The notes under the pieces were generated by a model. It was not told the origin of the DNA. It made no database searches and was given only the letters and a program-made list of their open reading frames with translations. Positions 24,201 to 36,207 of a DNA stretch of 64,000 nucleotides are shown here, piece by piece (positions within the stretch are counted from its first letter, which is position 1; the number at the start of each line of letters is the position of its first letter). Source of the stretch: Haemonchus contortus (Eukaryota; Nematoda; Chromadorea; Rhabditida; Trichostrongylidae); assembly GCA_000469685.2 (NCBI GenBank), contig LS997562.1:44210869-44274868 (forward strand), written 5' to 3'. A program made the position numbers and the translations under genes.

Positions 24201-26539
24201 AGGTATTATTGGACAATCTTTATTTGAAAGATGACCAATTGAAGTAAATGATTCCAGTGTCCTTTTTCGATTTATCCTGATTTGAAATGATCTATGTGTC
24301 TCTTATCACCCTTTACCACTTTGAATTGATTGCTATTGGTGGTCATGGCCATTACAGTGTTCATTTACTGTTTATTTTGTAGCATTTTTCATTTGAGTGC
24401 TGATTATGATAACATTCATTTGACAAAAGTAAATGTTAATTTATTACTAAATTTTACTTGTTATCATTTACTGTTGTGATTTTTATTTAAATTTACAAAT
24501 AACCTATAAAAACATCCGAAAATTACTACAAAAAATACGATGAAAACATTATCCTTTAATCCTACTGTTTTCAGATTTTGAGCAATGTCCGCCTCTCCTA
24601 TCTCTCCATCAAGGACACGAGGAGGAAACAACGAAGAAGGACCACATTGAGCAGAAATCGACCGCACCTTCAGTACATATAGAAGAGGTACCACATAAAT
24701 TTAAGTAATATAGCTCGCCTTAGAAAAGAATTAGTAGCTGAGGAAAAGAAAAAAGGGCTGAAAGAGGCTATGAATAACTTTTCTCCTTTCAGTTTCATAT
24801 TTTTCAGGGGATGAGAATAAGAGAGTAGGATTATTCGAGATAATCGAGTAAAAGAAGAAAATATCAAATTAAATGTGAAATATAATAGGTGGGCGGTAGA
24901 TAGATGGTGTATGTAGCAAGTACGGTGACAGGTAAGTCAAGATTGAACGAAGGCATGAAAGGAATGAATGCGGATACCAGCTTTGTTGTAACTGGGAATT
25001 TTTCCAGTGACTCAACACCTTTGTAATGTAAGCAGAGTTTTTTTTCGATTTCAAAAGAAACAGTACCGCGATGATTGCTCCTATTGCATAGAGGGTTCCT
25101 GTGCAAGCGACAACCGGACGACTGGCATCCGGGTTTACAAAGTAGCCTTCTTGTTCCAGTACGTAGTACGTCATTCCCAACAACGTCACTACGAATAGCT
25201 GAAATGAACAATAATCGACCAATAAAATTCCGAGAGAAACCATGAGGGTTGCAAACAAGTTTTGTAAACGCAACAGTGAGGATTTTGCAACTGTATAGCT
25301 TGCCTCCTGTTTTCATTTCTGCAGGGCCTCCATTTTATCGGGAAGGCCCCACATAAGCACTCTGTCAACAAATTTCTGACTGCGAGATGATTGACTGCGA
25401 GTTTGCTCTTTCCCTTCTTATCCATGAAACGTTCAGAGTTCTGTTTGTAGGGTTGATCGGCCTGAAGCAGTTCCAGGCGTATGCTTTGACACCAACAGCT
25501 ACCGTCCGAACTTCCCCTTCACCTTGCAATTTTGAAGTTGAAAGAGATTTTTTATAAAGCATTACCATAGGTAAGGGCTCAAGCTAGACAAGTCTTCTCG
25601 AAGAAGGCAAAATAACAGGCCCTCTCTGAGAGGCAAAGTAGCTGGCTGTTTTGCATTATTACCAGTCAGTCAATATTACTAGTCAATGTAATTAAAGCGT
25701 CGTTATGATGCCTTTGTCGGCGTCTGGACTGAATACCTGAAGGAGGCATGGTATCATCTTTTGTGACGAATAACTGTAAGGAAGACGCCATTATAATGAC
25801 TCATTTGCAGCATAATACCGTCTGAATTCCGCTCAGAGGCTCTATTTCCATAAAATGCCTGTATCACTCGTCAGACACCACCTTTCTTCAGTTCTGTCGG
25901 TCTCGTCCATCTTGTTACTCGAGAGGAGTGGCCCCTTGCTTATCAAAAAACGAGCTTTCGGTCATCTCTAGTACTTGTGAGGGTTTTTGTAGTAAGCCGA
26001 TCTGATTGGATCGGGTTCCTTTGTGTCTTATCATGAGTTCAGCTTTTTAACCGCTGTGAACCTTCCATATCACAATTGGATTATAATTGCTCAGAATGAT
26101 GCTTCGCAGATGAGCATGTGTTCCTACATTAGGGTCTAAAGTCTCAGTGGTATTGGTAAATTTTTAAAAGGTATGGGCTGTGTTAGAATTAACCCCAAAA
26201 TTTTAAAGATGTTTGGCAAAAACAACAGCAAGTTCTATTTCTTTCTGGCAACTTGTTCTTTTTTTTGCAACAACCCTTTCGAAAAAAAAAACAGAAAAGT
26301 TATAGAAAAAAAAGATTGATGGAAGAATTAGGAGACGATATAATTACCAAGAGGAGGCTCACCTGCAGAACAGCCGTAACATAGGTGGCAGTACTGCCGT
26401 GAAGAAGTTCACAGCAGGCCGTTGGATGAAATGGGGGACAGCTGGGAGTCTTCTGCAAGAAAAATTCTCTCATATTCCATATATTTCTTCATAAGTAGAC
26501 AAAATTACTAGTAATCACCTCGCTTGCGATTAGTACCAT
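21203..26539 (-). CDS. Nematode four-transmembrane protein (6 exons)
   Basis: Exons in transcript order: 26539-26519, 26452-26363, 25198-25019, 22760-22643, 21929-21757 and 21304-21203 (TGA at 21205-21203). All junction phases agree, giving 227 residues. The N-terminus has a short cytosolic-type stretch with PSCPP and ACCE, like the Cys-Cys start of LAPTM-like and other four-TM nematode proteins. Predicted helices are at about 29-50 (VLQLFVVTLLGMTYYVL), 66-86, 110-136 and 161-183. The tail is charged and rich in Lys, Glu and Ser (residues 195-227), probably cytosolic. I infer membership in a nematode-expanded four-TM family by topology and the Cys-Cys motif. The molecular function is unknown. 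The third intron is 2.3 kb. The donors and acceptors (GTGAGC, GTAAGT, TTTCAG, TTCTAG) are canonical. Confidence 0.85.
21635..21700 (+). repeat. Degenerate SINE head
   Basis: GCTGTGGTGTATTGGTCAGG resembles the SINE A box, and CCAGGTTTTGATCT lies at the B-box distance. No body was recognised. It lies in the last intron of the four-TM gene, just before a C15 tract. Confidence 0.35.
21718..21732 (+). repeat. C15 homopolymer (G15 on the coding strand)
   Basis: Fifteen consecutive C, 24 bp from the donor of exon 5 of the four-TM gene. On the transcribed RNA this is a G15 run next to a 5' splice site. Confidence 0.95.
22761..25018 (-). other. Intron 3 of the four-TM gene, no nested gene seen
   Basis: A 2.26-kb AT-rich intron. 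ORFs here (for example 24464-24694 and 24670-24867, minus) have no supporting splice context. The second long intron (25199-26362) is also without recognised features. Confidence 0.55.
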
Positions 26540-26552
26540 GGCGCATTGACCT
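26540..26552 (-). promoter_or_regulatory. Likely spliced-leader trans-splice acceptor
   Basis: On the minus strand ATTCATTTAG is followed after 11 nt by the initiator ATG of the four-TM gene at 26539. An intron-like acceptor with no upstream donor needed, immediately before the ATG, is the usual layout for SL1 trans-splicing in nematodes. This is an inference from spacing and sequence. Confidence 0.55.
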
Positions 26553-28239
26553 AAATGAATATTTTTACTAACAGCAAAGGAAGAAGTCTAAGCATCGACA
26601 ATTTTCTTCGGGAGTGCCATACACTCGAGCTGTCGGTATTGTTATTTGAGGGCCCACTTTTATCTCACCGAGTCTTATAACGGTCAAAATTTTAACCTTT
26701 GCTCTCCAGTGTTTGCCCCAATACTGGCAATCTATTTGATAAAAAGCTTGAATAGTTCGAGAAAATTCAATCCTACGAACTGTTCAAATAGAAAGTGAAG
26801 AATTTTGCCACTTTTTCACCTCTCGGTAGTCGAACTGTTGGTTATAATTTGCTAACTTATAATTTTTTGAGTAAAATAATTTTTTCGAGTAAATTCTTCT
26901 CGTAGGCATTATTCACCATTCGATTGGTTCCACTGACTATGTACTGGAAACGAACTTTGGCTGTCGAGGAGACGGTATGTGTCATAGCCAGGGCAAAAAA
27001 CGAGTTTCGAAGCAGCATAGTGAGAACTTGGGGTTTTTAAGACTCTCTTAAGTCGTAAATGAGCGGAATTACGAACATGTACGCTTTTATTGCTTCATTT
27101 TCGGGCAATTTTCCCTACGACAACAGCTCATCTTCGAGAGGCAAAGTATATTTTCAGTACATGAATTGTAGAACAGCTTAATCGCAATCTGTGCCTTTAA
27201 CAGTGTTTTCGAAGGGTTTACATATTTCCAAAAAGTCTTTTTTTTCTCTTGCCAAATTTTTTTTCCTCATCTTCCCCCGTGACTGTACCGCCTCTGACTT
27301 CTAGTCAGAACTGTGTCTTCTCCCTGGTATGATATGGTATCGAACGAAGAGAGCGAAAATTTAGTTTTTGACAACGGTTAACCATTGAGATTCATACTGT
27401 ATTCCATACATGATTCAGATAGTGCTGGAGTAACGGAAGAAAGACGAACGCATGGCGTATCCCATGCCAAGGTTGGTTGAGGTCATAGGGGGCATTGATG
27501 TGTGCATGCGTTAATCCAGGGCTATACTAGTTTTAGTCTGTAGGGTTAAAAACTTTTGAAATATTTCAAGTGGGGCGAAAATTCGAGACGTCACAGTAAA
27601 GGCCATGTTTAACTACATGACAGAATAGTTTTTATTCTTTCTATAAGACCAGAGATGTGATTAACTTTACTAAGCCTGCGTCCAAATTTCTACAGTGCCA
27701 GAGATAAACCCTACTCAAAGAATTTATTACAAAGTATTTTAAATCGAAAATTTAAGATATGCTGATTTTTATTACTACACAAAAAGATTTATTTCTTCCT
27801 TTGTATCAGTATTGGAAATATGGCAGAAGCTAATGCATAACTTTAGTTTTACTCATGGTAGTATTTAGCAAGGTTAACTTTATACGGAGTATTTAAATAA
27901 GTCTTTTTATATTTTGAAGCAATATTTGAGGTACCGTTTACTTCAAAAAAGAGATTTCAATTAGAAACATTAACTGATTTGATTTTAAAACATAATGATT
28001 TAAAATGTTTTCATAACAGTATTAAAGGTATGACCGAATTTACCACGAAATTCTACCTATCCCCATGGAAGGTTTTGTTGATAAGGGTGGTTTCACGTAA
28101 GAGTAAGTTTCACAACAAAATTTGTATTTTATAATCACCAATAGTTACAATTCATGATACAAATTAATGTTCAGCAAATTGAGAGTTGGCTATTTTATCA
28201 ATCGAACTGGCTCTTCCCCAGAAGTACCCCCGTTCACCT
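26553..28239. other. Upstream intergenic DNA of the four-TM gene
   Basis: AT-rich, with one GCATGGCGTAT repeat at 27450-27460. No exon or RNA gene was recognised. Confidence 0.5.
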
Positions 28240-28760
28240 TGAAATGAATCGATCAGTGGGAGAGAAGGGCTGTTTGTATGTTTCCTCCTTAATCGATAAT
28301 TACTCGTCCCAAAAAGGTTGGGTTTTCAGATAAATAGCAAAACAATTGTGAAAACAACCATGATATGTGTATGAATCATGAAGAAGAGGAAATAATGTAG
28401 GCCTTCGTAGCCTGGAACCGCGCGACGACTGAATAACGATGATATCGATCGGTTCGATTCATAGACTATTTGACCCGGATTCGTCTCCCTAGCCGAGGCA
28501 GAAAACTTGCCGATCACGCTGAAGGGTGCAACCGCAACCGCATCATGGCTAATCGATAATCGCCCCCGAGAGTGGCCATGACAGACACTCTTGAGTACAC
28601 AGTTGTTACAGGTAACGCAGTGCAATTACCCTGTCTTTCGGTGACAGCTGCCGATCAGCTGATGACCATCGGTCAGCCTTAGTCTAGACGTCGGTGACTT
28701 CTCTGGTACTCTAAATATTCACTTATTTCTGTTGACATTCTACTTCTTCAGGAATCTCCC
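28240..28760. promoter_or_regulatory. Possible regulatory block with repeated ATCGAT sites
   Basis: This GC-richer block, 1.7-2.2 kb upstream of the four-TM gene, contains several ATCGAT-type motifs: AATCGATCA near 28246, TTAATCGATAATTA near 28291, ATATCGATCGG near 28441 and CTAATCGATAATCG near 28548. Two CAGCTG-type E boxes follow near 28647 and 28657. ATCGAT is the core of ONECUT/Cut-homeodomain sites. The 99-codon minus-strand ORF at 28326-28625 has no splice support and is probably incidental. Confidence 0.3.
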
Positions 28761-29019
28761 TCATCCAGTATTCATCATCCCCGTCTGTCTGTGTCTTCCC
28801 CCAACAGCGTGCTGTTTCGCGCTGTCTGCTTAGTCGTGACATGTTCTTCTACAGAGAGGAACAATGAGGATTAACTCAGCCACTGGTAACCAGTTCATCT
28901 TTAAGCAACGTACAGCCTATTCGTCTACTATTCTTGATTTCCTGATTGATGTCATGAAGTCGTAGTCCCATTATTCCGATCAAATCCGTTTCTGGAATAC
29001 GCCCACGCTTTCAATTTGC

Positions 29020-29255
29020 ATTCAAAATCGTAGCAATGTTTGAAGGCATATGTGGCCTAAGCAATGACTTACTGCCAATATGTATACAATTCAGCGCTCC
29101 TATCTTTACAGATGAGGCCCTTACCAATTCACCAACCCCAGGGATGGGAGCTTGGGTTGGACTTAGAAGATTTCATTCCGGGATTCGATCCATGGATCAT
29201 GTATGTGTGTGTGGTGACAATGCGCTACATGGCACCACATCTACGCCCATTGAAA
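29020..29255 (-). repeat. tRNA-derived SINE, diverged copy
   Basis: It matches the copy at 55061-55334 in the same orientation: CATATGTGGCCTAAGCAATG, GATGAGGCCCTTACCAATTC, CCCCAGGGATGG, GGGATTCGATCC at the B box and CACCACATCTACGCCC at the head. Confidence 0.75.
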
Positions 29256-32200
29256 ATATAATATTGAGAAGGGGACCATTTCCGACTCCTTATTGTTAGC
29301 CCAGTCGAAATGAGAAGTGAATGAGAGCCAATCCCTCTCGATATATGTACTGTGCTGTTTGAGGCTAAGACAATGGTTTACAGTTTTTTTTTTTACTTTT
29401 TTCTTACTTTGTACCGTAACGGTGCCAGTTTACTTCAGACAAGCATTATCTATGAGATAATCGCGTAAGGTTTTCGTTTCCAGTGAAAACGAAAATGAAA
29501 AAAGTGCGAATTTATAAGATGAACGTCGATGCCCAGAGAGTAAAATCTGATAACAAGTTCACTGCTCTGTAGAAATAACACCCATCCTTCTTTTAACCTT
29601 TTCCTTTTTTATAGGGTCAGGTCACAGGTCCCAGGCTAGTCTGGAAGCGCAAAAAACATTCAGACGAACCAACATAGCCTTGCAAGATATATTCGCGTAC
29701 GTCGAATAAGCTTTCCCAGCACTCCTGGGGTCCCGAATTTAGTTGAACTCATGGTGCGTTCCACAAAGGAAATGAACTAGCATTCATTGTAGAATGTGTG
29801 TGTATCCGTGAAACATTCAGTTAGTTCGATTGCCATAATCAAATGAGGAGGAAAAATACGGCCATGGGTAGCTGTCTATTTTATCTGGTTAATCCCTCAA
29901 CATCACCCTAATTACCGACAGCCAGCTGACCCTAATCGCTTAAGCCTTTGTTGAAAATGGGCGCCGAAAGCACCGCACATTTTTTAATTAATCATTTTCT
30001 CAGTATTAGTTTGTTTTCTACTATTTACGGAAATGTTTTCACGAGTTGGTTTTGCTTGCTTAATCCTCTCGTTAGTCATTTTTCTTGAGGTATGAATCGT
30101 TCGGCATTGAATTTTTTGCTTGTATTTTTTGTAAACGCTTATATTGTAACAAACTATAACTTTTATGGAAAGGAATAGACTTCCCGTTTGAAATATGTTC
30201 TCTTTCTCAGACATATATCTCAGCAGTATGGGCGAGATAGTTTTGATGTTGTGAGAGAGTTCCTGGCAAGTGGAGTTCCTCGTTATAGAACTGAGCTCTT
30301 GTTGGACTTCCCAATTTTAATGCGCAGAGGCACCCAGAGAGTTGCAGGCCATAAAAACGCCCCATTAAGGAATTCGAATCATCAATCAGCAATACTGCTC
30401 TGATGTTGGCCGCTCCCGAACGCGCAACATTCCATCCTCAGGGTTTCTGAATCGAATCGGATTCGGCCCGAACAAGTGTCTACACCTCCGAAGCGATCAG
30501 GTTTGATCATTGCTTGGACCTTGTTTATGGTCTGAAGAGGTATGAAACCGTCTCTTGTCTCGAATATGAGCATCGATGCTTGGCCTATTCTGCGCTCAGC
30601 GCGACCCGCAGGGGCTGAAGCAACAGGGTGAACTGAATTTCGAAAAAGTTAGCCATGTGCTGATCACTGCATCTACTTTGTGGACCAAAAATGCATATAA
30701 ATGGGTTCTGCTTCAAGTAAAAAGATCGAGTGCATGGCGTATACGGAAAACCACTAGGGCTTCAAGTACTGTAGGTCAAGTTGCAAGGTTGAATGCAAGA
30801 TTGTTTCAGAAAACTCTAAAGGTGCCAGATTCCTTAACAATCGAATCGAAGATGTGAATCAAATTTTTGAGAATTAAGAACCAACTCGATCATGGCTCGG
30901 CCTTACACAGGGCAGATAGCCAAGCAAGTCTTCTGGGCTTAGTACATTAACAAGTTGAAGGCATAGCGTATCCCGAAAAGTATTGTGGTCCCCGTGTTCA
31001 AGGTGTGTGCTGTCTTGGGAGCCATTCACATTCCCAGGCGCCCTCGTCACCGAAATGTCTCTATAATTTTACTTTTTACTTCCTTTTATGAGGCCCTCTA
31101 TGCTCCAGGCTATTTTCCACTACTTAATCCTTCAGTTGCCAGCAAGCAGTCCATCAACAGCAGGAAAGCTCAGTCTCTGGAAAAAAAAGTCAGGCCGATA
31201 GAGCTCCTAGAAGCCCATTTACTTTACCTAATCGCTCCACCAATTCCTTTGTGGAAGGGCAGATTGCTTTTAAAAGTAGTTCAGGGCTTTTCAATTGAAC
31301 CATAGACCTACGGGTTTGAAAAATGAATGCCTTGCTTTCAATGAAGGAGGGCGCACCAGATATACGACTTCCTCGTTAAAAAATAAAAAACTTTGATTTT
31401 CACCGATTTCAAAATATAATTAAAGCATTTCGGGGCCCTAAAAAACGCATCTAAATTGCCAGACTATTACATTTTATAATTAGTCTACATACTGTAATAA
31501 TAAGCTGTTCGAATAGGTGATTTATTTATTCTTTTCTTTTATTCGTTTATTATTACATCTCTTCACGCTCAAAAGATGCATTACCTATTGTGGGTTTACT
31601 GGGAGGAACTATGTACATGGAGCAAAGTTATCATCGATTCAGTTGTTTAGAAAACAATAAAAAACAAGCGAATAAACAACGTTTGACTGGTTGTTTGTAC
31701 CTCCGTTTACAACACCATCAAAAAATTTGAATGCGTTGTCTAGAAGATTTTGATACGGAATGGAATAATGGAATAGTTGAATCGCTGCCATTCGGAATAA
31801 CTGTCGAATGCATGGTGTAAATCAACGAGAGTTCATTTAAGTCAGAAAAGCCGACATTTCCCCTTCCGATGGTCCATCCTATTCCTTCAAATGGCCACTT
31901 ATCCACCTGCCCATTCCCATCTGTGTTTTTGTAGCTTCGATCGCCGATTTCGTTCTGAAATCGCATCTCAGGCCTCCTCTCCGTTTCTGAAATCCTAAAG
32001 CCTTTTTTTTGCTGCTGCTACTCGTTCGCATCCAGATTTCATGGCCCCTTTATGACACTTTCGGTGGTGGTCGCTCCACTCCTCTTCATCAGCCTCTTGG
32101 CGATATCCTGTTTATCCATTGGGCAATGTGCGTGCGTGTCTGTCTGTGTTCCTCTTCGTCCTCTAAGGCTTCTAATTACCCGGAGGCTATCGTCAGCATC

Positions 32201-35200
32201 TACTTTGACAGCATCGCTCAATTTGATTTCTTTTAATTAGTCATCCTGAATTAGTGGAGCGCCGTTGATCGGCATGCCATTCACCTAGAGATAATGCAAG
32301 TGCTACTAATGCCATCAAATCCCGTCCATCCATCAACCTAGTCGACCAAAAGTCAACTGATGTGCCCTTCGGATTTTGTGTGGAAGTGATGAATAAGGAA
32401 TAGGAAGGGGGTCCATGGGGTTTTTCTTGACAGAATTGTGGAAATAGGAACCTGAGCTTCGATTTGGTAGGCTTTTCGATTGGACAGTAGAGGTCGTTGT
32501 TGCCAAGTAGCGAAACTTGGCTACAGAGTCAAGCCTATGTCGGTCGGTTCCTTACAAAGAAGAGCTCGAACTCGAAGAGTTTTCTCCAATATGGATGAGT
32601 TTTTCATTCAAAAGGGAAAGTAGCTTTTAGACATACTATTATCTGAGGAGAACCAGATCTAGCCCGTCTAACTGCTGGCCGAGTGCTTCCATCGCTCTTC
32701 ACATTCCTTCCCTGCTTCATCGGATTCCTAGAAAAGTACAGTTTTCTCCATAAACCAACCTTAGCAAGCGATTCTTCCTACTGATAGTGTAGAAGAAGCT
32801 ATGAGAAAGGTTTCTTTTTCGTGTATTAGATCTTGAGGACGTAGAGACGTTCCCCGTCAGAATCTCCTCTGTTTTAATATGGCTCTTAGAGGCTAGCGGC
32901 ACTGGAGATGTCCTAATGGGGACTGGGCTATAATGTCTTCTGGAATTTGCTCTCAATACCAATAACAATGCTCCTCCCCTTTAGAAATACTTGACCAATA
33001 GGGATATTTAGAGCGGTCTCTGGGATCCCTCCCACACAACCACTTTGCCTAGTGTCTTTGTCCATTCCCTTTCAAGAACAGATGCTCTGCAGTAATTTCT
33101 TTACGCCTACATCAAACAATTAACTCTCAACAAAAGAAGATCCTTGGTGGTCTCACGTAATGAAATGAGATCTTGGCGTAATCAGATGTACTTGGCGGTG
33201 GTAGTACTTGGAATAATTGATATTTGCTTACTCCCATGATTAAAATCGCTTTCTGAGGTATTCTTTGCTTTCGTTCTGTGTATTCGCCTGGTTACCCTTT
33301 TCTCTGTGGCCTTCCCCTCTCAATTAACTAATTGCTTCTCAAGTATAGCGCGATGAGTAAATTTACTTAATTGTGCTGCTTCATAAGTCTTCACCTAAAC
33401 GTATTTTTTGTTTGCTATCATCTGAGCTGTTTTTCAGGCTACCTTTTACAGTAGCAAAATGTTTATTAAATCATTATGCTTGCAAATAAACAATGAAATG
33501 ATTATTGTACTTATAAGTTACGAAAAATAAGCTAGAAAAGGGTTATACGTGGAATGAAAGTCGGCCAATAAATTCAATATTCAATCTGATCTCGCCTTTC
33601 GTGATAGCTGTTTGGGTGATACGGCTGTTCACTGAATAACTATATTCAACGGTGGAGATCAGATCGATTATCGATTGAATCCCACTCTGTTGACCATTGG
33701 AGGCTTTCTCCAGCCGGGTTCTCACACCCGACAATTTTTTTGACATGACCTGACTATTCGTAGTGGTTTTTCTAAACTTCTCTCTACTGCCATGCGGAAT
33801 ACACTTCTTGGGATAGTTCCATCCGATTTTTTTCATTACTCTGTGTGCTAGACTCAAAGATTATCGGTACATTCTACTCTCATACGGATGCAGAGTAAGG
33901 GACAAAAGGATAGACTCGAACAGAGCTCGAACCAGTACATACTTGTGCTTTCACAGCTCTGTTCCCTTGATCCCATCACGACCCGTTTGTTCCTAGCTTA
34001 TTCGTGGCATTTCCGGCCCTTTTCTCTGAAAATTCTTTGGAAATGAATAGCGGTAAACAGGAACAAGGTGTTTTTTTTCACTTTTTTCATATATTTTCGT
34101 AGCTATCCTGTTACTTTTTTGTTTATTATTCTAACTACTCCAGTTCGAGCTATAGTACCACAATCTATTAGAATAATCCCTCTACGGTCATTACTTTTAA
34201 ACAGTCCAGGCAGTCAATAAGGGGACCAGGTCAAGCGTCAAATCCATCCCTATCCATCCCATCCACGTCATTCACACAGAATGTGACGTGAATGACCTTT
34301 AATGAATAAATGCAAATGTGCTGTGCGTTGCTTCTAAGTGGTCCTTATCCCTCGCACTAATGCCCCCATCCTTTCTGTCCTTCTGTCAGTCATCGTACAG
34401 GGAGACAGGTCTGAGTGGGTCATGAGAATAAGAATTATCCCTGAACGGGTCCCACAGCTGCTAATTCACTTGTACGGTGACTGCTCAGTGCTGTTTATGA
34501 TATTCAGCGACTGCAAACCTTTCTATGGACAAATAACTTCGAAGGAACTCTTGAAAACTTGATTCTTTGGAGCAATTTCGCGGTGACTAATGTTAGCCAA
34601 TCTCTCCCCTCCCTTCTTCACCCGTTTCTTCAGCTTTTTCATATCGACGACGATCTCATGATTGAAAGTTGAGTTGAACTGTTCACAGCTTTTGTTGAGA
34701 AGCTCCAACTATCCTTCGCTCATTTTTCTCGTAGGTTCTGGTCTTGGACAACTCTAAAGGGGAACTTTTTGGGCCACAAACTTCCCGTTTCAAAACTATT
34801 CAGAGCCAAATGTACACCAAGTTGTTCCCCTGCTTCATCCCGGTTGCTCTGATTGATTAAAATGAAGCAAGCAAGTGCAAAACTCGATCCGGCTATTATA
34901 ACTGGGTAAATTCGATTTTTGGGTTAATTCTCACTTTGAAGGCGTTTCAGTATGGTACGCAGTTGTTTGCAGGCTTTTAGGCGTAAGTCCCTGATTTTTC
35001 TCATACAAAGTAAACCCATACGTTGAAGTCGACTTCAATTATCTTTTTATCTGACTGTATGCCCTCAAAGTGAAAATTGTTGACCTATGCTCGGTGGCTA
35101 TGTGTTTTTCTCGGACTGACTGTCTGCATCGAAGCAGTGGACAAGTTAGTTTTCAATTATGTAGTCGGAGCGCGGAGGATGAGAAGCTCAGTTGGTGCGG

Positions 35201-35895
35201 ATGCGGGAACAGAGCTGTGGCCCATGCCTGCAGTACTTAGCTGAAGCAATCTATTTGAAACGACCTATCCATTGTACCGTTATTCAGCATTTAGAGACCT
35301 GGAATCGAAGAATGTTGTAGAGGGTGGGGGGCCCAGCGCTTTCGCATACTTGTCTGCGTTCTCTCAGCGGAATCGTGTGCCGTTGTCCAATGCATCTCCT
35401 ACTCCAATTTTACCCGAGGTTCATTTCTCATCCATCCCCACCACAAATCTCCTCCTGTTTTGATGTTCATGCGGAAAACGCTATCCTTTTCTGCTCAGCA
35501 ACATCTCTAACACCTTCACAAGCCGCTCCAGTCCTCAGTGTTAGAGACGTAGAACAGTGTGGAATGGGCCCCTTACAACTAAATTTCTAGTTTCAGGAGC
35601 TGTGTGCATTTATTTTAAACCTATTGTTATCGTTCTGTGGCATGAAGACTCGAATAGAATGAAAGAAAAAAATTGACGGTTTGATTTGGAGACCGGGTTG
35701 ATCAGCTGATATCGGCTGATAAGGGAGAGACCAATGAAACGCTGCTTGCTGGGCGTTGTTGGCAGGTTTTGCATGATCTAAAAAGTTGACATTAACAGGT
35801 ATTGATTGAAGGGCTTTATCTTTTGAACCAAAGTAGACAGCTATCGGTGGAATAGATAAAAGTTTGAATTTTTTGGTCCCTTATCATCTTGTCAT
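29256..35895. other. Long intergenic region, no supported gene
   Basis: No exon chain with matching splice phases was found on either strand. It holds three copies or relatives of the GCATGGCGTAT repeat (30731-30745, 30961-30980 and a weaker one at 31809-31826). ORFs such as 30576-30857 plus and 33543-33857 minus lack splice signals and recognisable motifs. Exons of a very long gene could still be hidden here. Confidence 0.4.
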
Positions 35896-36207
35896 ATGAT
35901 TGTCGCGACTCCTTCGGCCTCTGCTCGAATCATAGCTCTCAACTTCGTAAAATCTAGCACCGCGTATGTCGCATTCGTGATCCCGGACCTCTCCGCTTAC
36001 ATCCACTCAACATCACTCGGCAACTCGGGGAATCCAGCCTGTCAGGCGGCTTCGTGGCCATCCTTCAGACCACTTTCGCCATTGTGAAGTGTGGGGAAAG
36101 CATCATTTCGAAGCGGGTTGCAACGGCTCCAACTTCGCCTCGTTCAGTTCGACGTCGGACAGCATTCGACCACCGTTGCTAATTGGGCCGTCCAGGGACG
36201 TTTTGGG
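35896..36207 (+). other. GC-richer coding-like block ending at a strong donor
   Basis: About 300 bp are clearly GC-richer than the surroundings and open in all three plus frames for much of their length. The block ends at a consensus donor GTAAGT (36208). The frame ending ...PPLLIGPSRDVL runs straight into that donor. Another frame has a hydrophobic stretch (GGFVAILQTTFAIVKC). I cannot choose the frame or find the matching acceptor, so this may be one exon of an unrecognised plus-strand gene or a repeat fragment. Confidence 0.3.

Noticed and set aside
33543..33857. 104-codon minus-strand ORF
   Set aside because: The sequence is protein-like in places, but there are no splice sites, signal or domain and no neighbouring exon.
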